NCBI GenBank assembly: GCA_012798365.1
Contig: JAAZNH010000253.1
Span: 1-9,293 of the forward strand
Source of the DNA: Methanomicrobiales archaeon
GTDB lineage: Archaea; Halobacteriota; Methanomicrobia; Methanomicrobiales; Methanospirillaceae
Length of the DNA stretch: 9,293 nt
Reading direction: 5' to 3'
Position numbers and translations under genes: made by a program. How positions within the stretch are numbered: position 1 is the stretch's first letter; each line of letters begins with the position of its first letter. The notes below the pieces were generated by a model. The model was not told the DNA's origin. It was given only the letters and a program-made list of their open reading frames with translations, and made no database searches. Shown in pieces: positions 6,037 through 9,293 of the stretch.

Positions 6037-6603
6037 TTACGAGGCCGACTCGGTAATCACGAATTCACAATACGCATCGCCTTTTGACAGGCAGGCGGTT
6101 TCCTTTCCCCGGGCCTTTATCCCAAATGCCCCGGCAACAATGCCGGTCAGCAACCCGGTCGTGCAATTACAGACGGCCTTTTTTGCCGGGCCGAAGGTTT
6201 CGGACTCGATGCACTGGGAGAGCCGGACCGTTGTTTCCTTTGTCTGGGGATTGCAGTCGATCTTTTCTATCTTAAACCATCCCATCTGCGAAAAAAGGGA
6301 CACAGCAAGCGGGACCAGGGTTTCAGGATTATCAAACCCTTTTTTCTGGAGGTAGGCAACGTTTTCGATGCCAAGATCCATGTATGCCCGGTACGAGATG
6401 ACACCCCCGGCAGCGGCCTCTCCGACAATCTTGGTCATGGAGTTGTGCAGGGCCATGAACATGGATGCCGGAACGATGATGTTGGGACTGTCAATGAAAG
6501 CCATCCTGCCATCAAGAGGTTTCCAGTCAAACCATGCTCGTACATCCTGCTTGCCATCAATGACTGATGCAACAAAATTCTGGTCACAGATTACTTCACT
6601 CAT
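6037..6603 (-). CDS. V4R-domain (4-vinyl reductase-type) ligand-binding protein
   Basis: This 188-residue protein resembles stand-alone V4R proteins. The N-terminal part has the typical 'MTKIVGEAAAGGVISYRAYMDLG' helix region (about 56-78). The C-terminal V4R signature has conserved cysteines: Cys131, 'AVCNCTTGLLTGI' (Cys145, Cys147) and 'CLSKGDAYCEFVI' (Cys171, Cys179). V4R domains bind small ligands, and the cysteines suggest metal or cofactor binding in some members; the ligand here is unknown. The ATG at 6603 is preferred over an in-frame GTG at 6627. The TATA-like box at 6633-6640 would start transcription near 6612, downstream of that GTG, leaving a leader of only about 10 nt. The Roadblock gene follows in the same transcript. 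There is no DNA-binding or kinase domain, so it probably passes a signal by protein-protein contact. Confidence 0.88.
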   Translation of the reverse strand: MSEVICDQNFVASVIDGKQDVRAWFDWKPLDGRMAFIDSPNIIVPASMFMALHNSMTKIVGEAAAGGVISYRAYMDLGIENVAYLQKKGFDNPETLVPLAVSLFSQMGWFKIEKIDCNPQTKETTVRLSQCIESETFGPAKKAVCNCTTGLLTGIVAGAFGIKARGKETACLSKGDAYCEFVITESAS

Positions 6604-6632
6604 ACGATTTCCCACACCTACCTGCACACACG

Positions 6633-6640
6633 ATTATAAA
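6633..6640 (-). promoter_or_regulatory. TATA-like box of the V4R-Roadblock operon
   Basis: On the minus strand TTTATAAT lies about 30 nt before the ATG at 6603. Typical archaeal spacing predicts a transcription start near 6612 and a very short leader. It sits at the edge of an AT-rich stretch (about 6633-6720). Confidence 0.55.
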
Positions 6641-7057
6641 TACGTAACTACTTTTAGAAACTCATTTAAAATTATCTGAATTGTGTTTTAACGCGAAATT
6701 GAGCATTATTTTTCAGATTATGATGATCATTCCCGCGAGATTAGGAAAATCTCCGGGTTTCCGATTTTTACTCATATTCTGGTGCACGAAAAGGATTATC
6801 ACAGGGTCTGAATTTTTGCTCCTGTTTTCTAACGGTACCAGAAGATCCGGCCCGGGCAAAGATCCCGATGCAGCAGAGAACTGGCTGGTGCAGGCAGGAC
6901 CGGCCAGGATTATTCCAGAAACAATACAGAGTAGCAGGTTCTCTTGCGCATGACAGTTCCCCGACTCAGGGGATTCGTGTGCAGGTAATCCAATGGCGGG
7001 AGGCGGACAATATCTTCCGCTCGACAATAATTATTGCGGGGGAAAAATGCCACTCCT
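6641..7057. other. Intergenic stretch with no convincing gene
   Basis: Open frames here (for example 6713-7027 on the minus strand and 6681-6953 on the plus strand) begin with TTG, lack ribosome binding sites and show no recognisable motif, and they overlap each other. The left part is AT-rich and contains an inverted repeat ATCTGAA/TTCAGAT (6674-6680 and 6712-6718). Farther right are a small stem TCCCC/GGGGA (about 6957-6972) and a perfect 12-nt palindrome CAATAATTATTG at 7025-7036. No tRNA-like cloverleaf or insertion-sequence ends were seen. Confidence 0.5.
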
Positions 7058-7078
7058 AAAAAAACGGGGAAGAAAAAA
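7058..7078 (-). terminator. Second U-rich stretch after the ribosomal operon
   Basis: On the minus strand T6 (7078-7073) and T7 (7064-7058) runs flank a C-rich spacer about 110 nt beyond the LX stop. It may act as a backup terminator. Confidence 0.35.
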
Positions 7079-7142
7079 CCGCCTCAACTCAGACGTATTT
7101 TAACAATGACACCGACACCGCAGGTACGGGTACAAGATGCGT

Positions 7143-7166
7143 AAGAAAAGCGCGAAAGAAAAGAAA
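7143..7166 (-). terminator. U-rich terminator of the ribosomal operon
   Basis: About 20-45 nt after the LX stop, the minus strand reads as several T3-T4 runs broken by single C residues and one GCGC. No strong stem is evident. This is the pattern expected for archaeal U-rich termination. Confidence 0.5.
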
Positions 7167-7185
7167 ATGATTGCTCAAGGACTGG

Positions 7186-7371
7186 TTATACAGCCTTGAC
7201 GGCATCGACCCTGATGTACCGGCGTTTCAGGTTGTGCTTGCTGCCGATGACGGCAAACGTACGCTCCCGTGCCTGGTTCTCGTTGGGTGCCTCAATTACC
7301 TTGGTGTAGGGCATCCAGTCTTCGCCCATCAGGAATGTGCCTTTCACTTCAAACTTCTGCTCTGCTGCCAT
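7186..7371 (-). CDS. rplX: 50S ribosomal protein LX / L18Ae
   Basis: This 61-residue protein matches archaeal LX, the counterpart of eukaryotic L18a (eL20). Near the N-terminus is 'FEVKGTFLMGEDWMPYTKVI', then 'ENQARERTFAVIGSKHNLKR' and 'RYIRVDAVKAV'. It is a component of the large ribosomal subunit. Its length is in the range of short euryarchaeal LX proteins. GGAG, embedded in the last codons of the aIF6 gene, lies 9 nt upstream of the ATG, and the two genes are 5 nt apart. It is the last gene of the operon in this window; U-rich terminators follow instead of another gene. Confidence 0.93.
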   Translation of the reverse strand: MAAEQKFEVKGTFLMGEDWMPYTKVIEAPNENQARERTFAVIGSKHNLKRRYIRVDAVKAV

Positions 7372-7376
7372 AATGA

Positions 7377-8039
7377 TTACTCCAGAAATCCAAATACGTC
7401 CTCTATCCTGCCCAGTTCAAACCCGCTTGTGGCGTTACCGGCAAGGTAGCCTTTCTCGTTGACGAGAAGGCCGGTGCCGATAAGCCCGCTGCCCATGTTG
7501 ATGGTGCCGGTACCCACGGGGATCTTGGCAACGGCTTCAAGCCGTGCAATCTCCTGTGCGTTTGCCCGGGGGTGTACAATCACACCCTTGTTCGTTGCAA
7601 CGCCGGCCATGCCAACGGTCTTGATACCACCCAGCGTTAAAAAGACCAGTTCAGCATCCAGAAACTCGGCAATTGCCTTACCCATGTCCGTGGGCATGTC
7701 GGGGTGAACCGCGACAAAGGAATCGTTTGCCATGATCACGTTGCACGCTGCGTTCATGCTCTCGTTCAGGAGCAGGACCTCGCGGTGCTCTGCCAGGATA
7801 TCCACCTCTTCCTCGGTTGCTAGCCCCGAGACCACAAGGCCCCGGTTGTTGCCGGCAACAAGGGAGCCGATGATCGAACTCCCCTGGATGGTGGTTTCGA
7901 CAACTTTTGCATCAAGGGCAGCCTGTACTGCAACCTTGAAATCCTCCGGTGATTCCGGCGGAATGATGACGATGTCCCCGGCTACGCGGGAGAATACGCC
8001 GATGTTCGGGTCGCCTGCAAACGTGATCGTGCGTTCCAT
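7377..8039 (-). CDS. eif6: Translation initiation factor 6 (aIF6)
   Basis: The 220-residue protein matches archaeal IF6, a five-bladed pentein-fold factor of about this length. Visible features are the start 'MERTITFAGDPNIGVFSRV', the blade-type repeat segments 'TTIQGSSIIGSLVAGNNRGL', 'NDSFVAVHPDM' and 'TNKGVIVHP', and the end 'LVNEKGYLAGNATSGFELGR'. aIF6 binds the 50S subunit and blocks premature joining with 30S; it also accompanies large-subunit maturation. I placed the start at the ATG at 8039, one base after the L31e stop; an in-frame upstream start (8057) would run back into L31e. Being encoded with the 50S proteins it accompanies fits its role. Confidence 0.96.
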   Translation of the reverse strand: MERTITFAGDPNIGVFSRVAGDIVIIPPESPEDFKVAVQAALDAKVVETTIQGSSIIGSLVAGNNRGLVVSGLATEEEVDILAEHREVLLLNESMNAACNVIMANDSFVAVHPDMPTDMGKAIAEFLDAELVFLTLGGIKTVGMAGVATNKGVIVHPRANAQEIARLEAVAKIPVGTGTINMGSGLIGTGLLVNEKGYLAGNATSGFELGRIEDVFGFLE

Positions 8040-8040
8040 C

Positions 8041-8307
8041 TTATGATTCCGGCGCAAGTTCTGCCTGAACCTGCCCGTCCTCCATCTTCATGGCACGGAC
8101 GCGGATCTTTGACGGCGGCTTTGAACTGCCCCGTGCCCATACCTTCTCATTGATTGCCTGATCAAGCTTGACATCCTCGCTCTTCATGTGTTTTGCCAGA
8201 TAGTTACGGATGTCCTTGATCGCGCCATTGCTCCGCTTCCAGCGGGGCATCCTGCGTGCATCCCGGAGGGGGATGACATATACGTGCTCCTGCATTGCGT
8301 CTGCCAT
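8041..8307 (-). CDS. rpl31e: 50S ribosomal protein L31e
   Basis: This 88-residue basic protein matches L31e: 'HVYVIPLRDARRMPRWKRSN' near the N-terminus, then 'AIKDIRNYLAKHMK' and 'INEKVWARGSSKPPSKIRVRA'. It belongs to the large subunit near the polypeptide exit tunnel. The ATG at 8307 is preferred over the in-frame GTG at 8316 because AGGTG, inside the end of L39e, lies about 9 nt upstream and the GTG would overlap the L39e stop. The gene starts 5 nt after L39e ends and stops 1 nt before aIF6. Confidence 0.95.
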   Translation of the reverse strand: MADAMQEHVYVIPLRDARRMPRWKRSNGAIKDIRNYLAKHMKSEDVKLDQAINEKVWARGSSKPPSKIRVRAMKMEDGQVQAELAPES

Positions 8308-8312
8308 TGCTC

Positions 8313-8465
8313 TCACACCTTCAGCGTGCTCTTACGCCAGTTGCGTCTCCTCGGGTGCGCAACCACAGCGCGCTTGGTCCTGACCATTACCCACTGGGGC
8401 ACGCGCCGGTTCTGGTCACATGCCTTTGCCAGCCGGATCTTCCTGCCTTTGCTTAACTTGCTCAT
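8313..8465 (-). CDS. rpl39e: 50S ribosomal protein L39e
   Basis: The protein has only 50 residues: it starts 'MSKLSKGRKIRLAKA', has 'QNRRVPQWVMVRT' in the middle and ends 'HPRRRNWRKSTLKV'. These are the hallmark segments of L39e, a very basic protein lining the exit tunnel of the large subunit. The length is the usual one for the family. GGTGAG lies a few nt upstream of the ATG. It follows the PP-loop gene by 21 nt and precedes L31e by 5 nt. Being so short, it is easily missed by gene finders. Confidence 0.95.
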   Translation of the reverse strand: MSKLSKGRKIRLAKACDQNRRVPQWVMVRTKRAVVAHPRRRNWRKSTLKV

Positions 8466-8486
8466 GTTCTCTCACCAAGATTAACG

Positions 8487-9074
8487 TTATCCTTTCCTGC
8501 CAACAACAAGCGACTGCTCGTGGTGTGCCGGAAACAGGGGCGCCGGATCGAGCCCGCGGGCCCGGATCGCGTCCCTGATCTCTGATTCGTAATCGCCGTT
8601 CCGGATCGTTCCGGTCTCCCCGTATTCAACAACGAGGAGCTGATCGGCCAGACGGTCGACTTCGCGCCTGGGAACACCGAGCAGGGGCCGCACGTACGAA
8701 CACCCTGTCCTGCTCATCAGGCTCTGGACCGCTTCGCGCTGGAGCATCGGGACCCGGTCATCAAACCGTGTGCCGTCCCCGACCACGTCATACTCTGTTG
8801 CGAGCGATTCGATGGCAGCCTGGTGGACTGCATTGATGGCATCATTCGGATACCCCTTTGCAATTACCATGTCTGCCATTTCTTCTATCATTCCTTCTCT
8901 GAATACCCGTTTTTTTAACGGGAACCCGATTGCACCTGCTGCAGCCTCCATCGACGGGACCTGGCGGAGCGGGTCGAACACGAACGTGTTGAGTTCGACC
9001 TCATAATACGTACCCAGCAGAATTGCTGCAAGGGAACTGTCCTTTCCGCCGCTGTACAGCACTCCAGCTTTCAT
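8487..9074 (-). CDS. PP-loop superfamily ATPase of the ribosomal operon, function unknown
   Basis: This 195-residue protein begins 'MKAGVLYSGGKDSSLAA', with a textbook PP-loop pyrophosphatase motif SGGKDS at residues 8-13. Enzymes with this motif adenylate their substrate (thiouridine synthases, amide ligases, asparagine synthetase). A second conserved-looking segment is 'VVGDGTRFDDRVPM', positioned like the substrate loop of tRNA-modifying PP-loop enzymes. The C-terminus 'FPAHHEQSLVVGRKG' also looks like a family signature. Similar archaeal proteins carry names such as alpha hydrolase or tRNA thiouridylate methyltransferase subunit, but I know of no firm function. The start overlaps the PDCD5-like stop by one base (TAATG), so translation is probably coupled. 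From its operon I infer a role in rRNA/tRNA modification or ribosome maturation; this is unproven. Confidence 0.87.
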   Translation of the reverse strand: MKAGVLYSGGKDSSLAAILLGTYYEVELNTFVFDPLRQVPSMEAAAGAIGFPLKKRVFREGMIEEMADMVIAKGYPNDAINAVHQAAIESLATEYDVVGDGTRFDDRVPMLQREAVQSLMSRTGCSYVRPLLGVPRREVDRLADQLLVVEYGETGTIRNGDYESEIRDAIRARGLDPAPLFPAHHEQSLVVGRKG

Positions 9075-9293
9075 TATCTTCTGGTGATGGAGTAATCCCG
9101 CTTTGCAGGCGCGAGCTGCCGGAGCAGCTCCTTAAGCTGTGCATCGGTAATCTTCTGCTTGAGCCGCCCGCTCTGGGCAAGCGCCACAAGCTGTTGTTCG
9201 ACCGCCCCGGCAAACTCGGGTTTGGTCAGTTTGATGGTGTTCAGCCGTTCCCGGGCATCGGGCTCGAGAACCTGCATGAGTATCATCTGGATC
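9074..9293 (-). CDS. PDCD5-related DNA-binding protein (5' partial)
   Basis: Seventy-two residues of the C-terminal part are visible; the frame stays open to the window's right edge. 'MQVLEPDARERLNTIKLTKP' is the hallmark of the PDCD5/TFAR19 family (A-R-E-R-L followed by I-K-L-.-K-P), followed by 'LAQSGRLKQKITDAQLKELL' and the basic tail 'RDYSITRR'. Archaeal members are about 110-118 residues, so around 40 N-terminal residues lie outside. The Met at 9286 is internal, not the start. These small helical proteins bind DNA in vitro; their cellular role is unclear. Family members often head the L39e-L31e-aIF6 cluster, commonly behind S19e, which would be expected just beyond the window. Confidence 0.92.
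   Translation of the reverse strand, partial: IQMILMQVLEPDARERLNTIKLTKPEFAGAVEQQLVALAQSGRLKQKITDAQLKELLRQLAPAKRDYSITRR

Noticed and set aside
6681..6953. A 90-residue plus-strand open frame in the same gap
   Set aside because: It has a TTG start, no ribosome binding site and no recognisable domain; the internal ATG near 6720 is no better supported.
6713..7027. A 104-residue minus-strand open frame in the 580-nt gap
   Set aside because: It begins with TTG, has no ribosome binding site or family motif, and overlaps plus-strand frames of similar quality.
7138..7200. A short, lysine-rich plus-strand frame of about 20 codons
   Set aside because: It lies on the A-rich complement of the ribosomal operon's U-rich terminator, which explains the run of Lys codons.

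Overview
The window looks like a chromosomal segment from a methanogenic archaeon, most likely of the Methanomicrobiales (Methanoregula/Methanosphaerula-like). This is inferred from three things. First, there is an archaeal ribosomal cluster (PDCD5-like protein, PP-loop protein, L39e, L31e, aIF6, LX). Second, the sensor carries PAS subtypes with the 'VDMIPGT..S.ASLVD' signature that I associate with methanogen sensors. Third, expression signals are archaeal: TATA-like boxes, U-rich terminators and strong GGAGG-type ribosome binding sites. No sequence search was possible, so the taxon is an inference.

Layout. Positions 1-1169 (+) hold the bulk of a fold-type III PLP decarboxylase of the ornithine decarboxylase type, with its first residues outside the window. 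Positions 1234-1875 (+) encode a DJ-1/PfpI-family protein, closed by a hairpin plus U-tract. A gene-free stretch (1876-2174) carries several consecutive hairpins ahead of a very small protein made only of an EF-Tu domain-II-like barrel (2175-2423, +). Its own TATA-like box precedes a 1028-residue signalling protein (2503-5589, +) with an N-terminal receiver domain and seven PAS domains but no histidine kinase or recognisable output domain.

Convergent to the sensor is a two-gene minus-strand operon: a V4R-domain protein (6603-6037) followed by a Roadblock/LC7 protein (6002-5655). It has a TATA-like box upstream and a hairpin plus U-tract at its end. A gap of about 580 bases (6604-7185) holds that promoter and the U-rich terminators of the next operon; I find no convincing gene in it.

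Positions 7186-9293 (-) are a tightly packed translation operon, read from the right: PDCD5-like protein (5' end outside the window), PP-loop ATPase, L39e, L31e, aIF6 and LX/L18Ae. Spacings run from a 1-nt overlap to 21 nt. L39e is only 50 residues.

The translation operon is conserved housekeeping. The more unusual material is the kinase-less REC-PAS7 protein facing a V4R-Roadblock pair, and the structured leader in front of the domain-II-like protein. A functional link between the sensor and the V4R/Roadblock pair is only a hypothesis based on adjacency.
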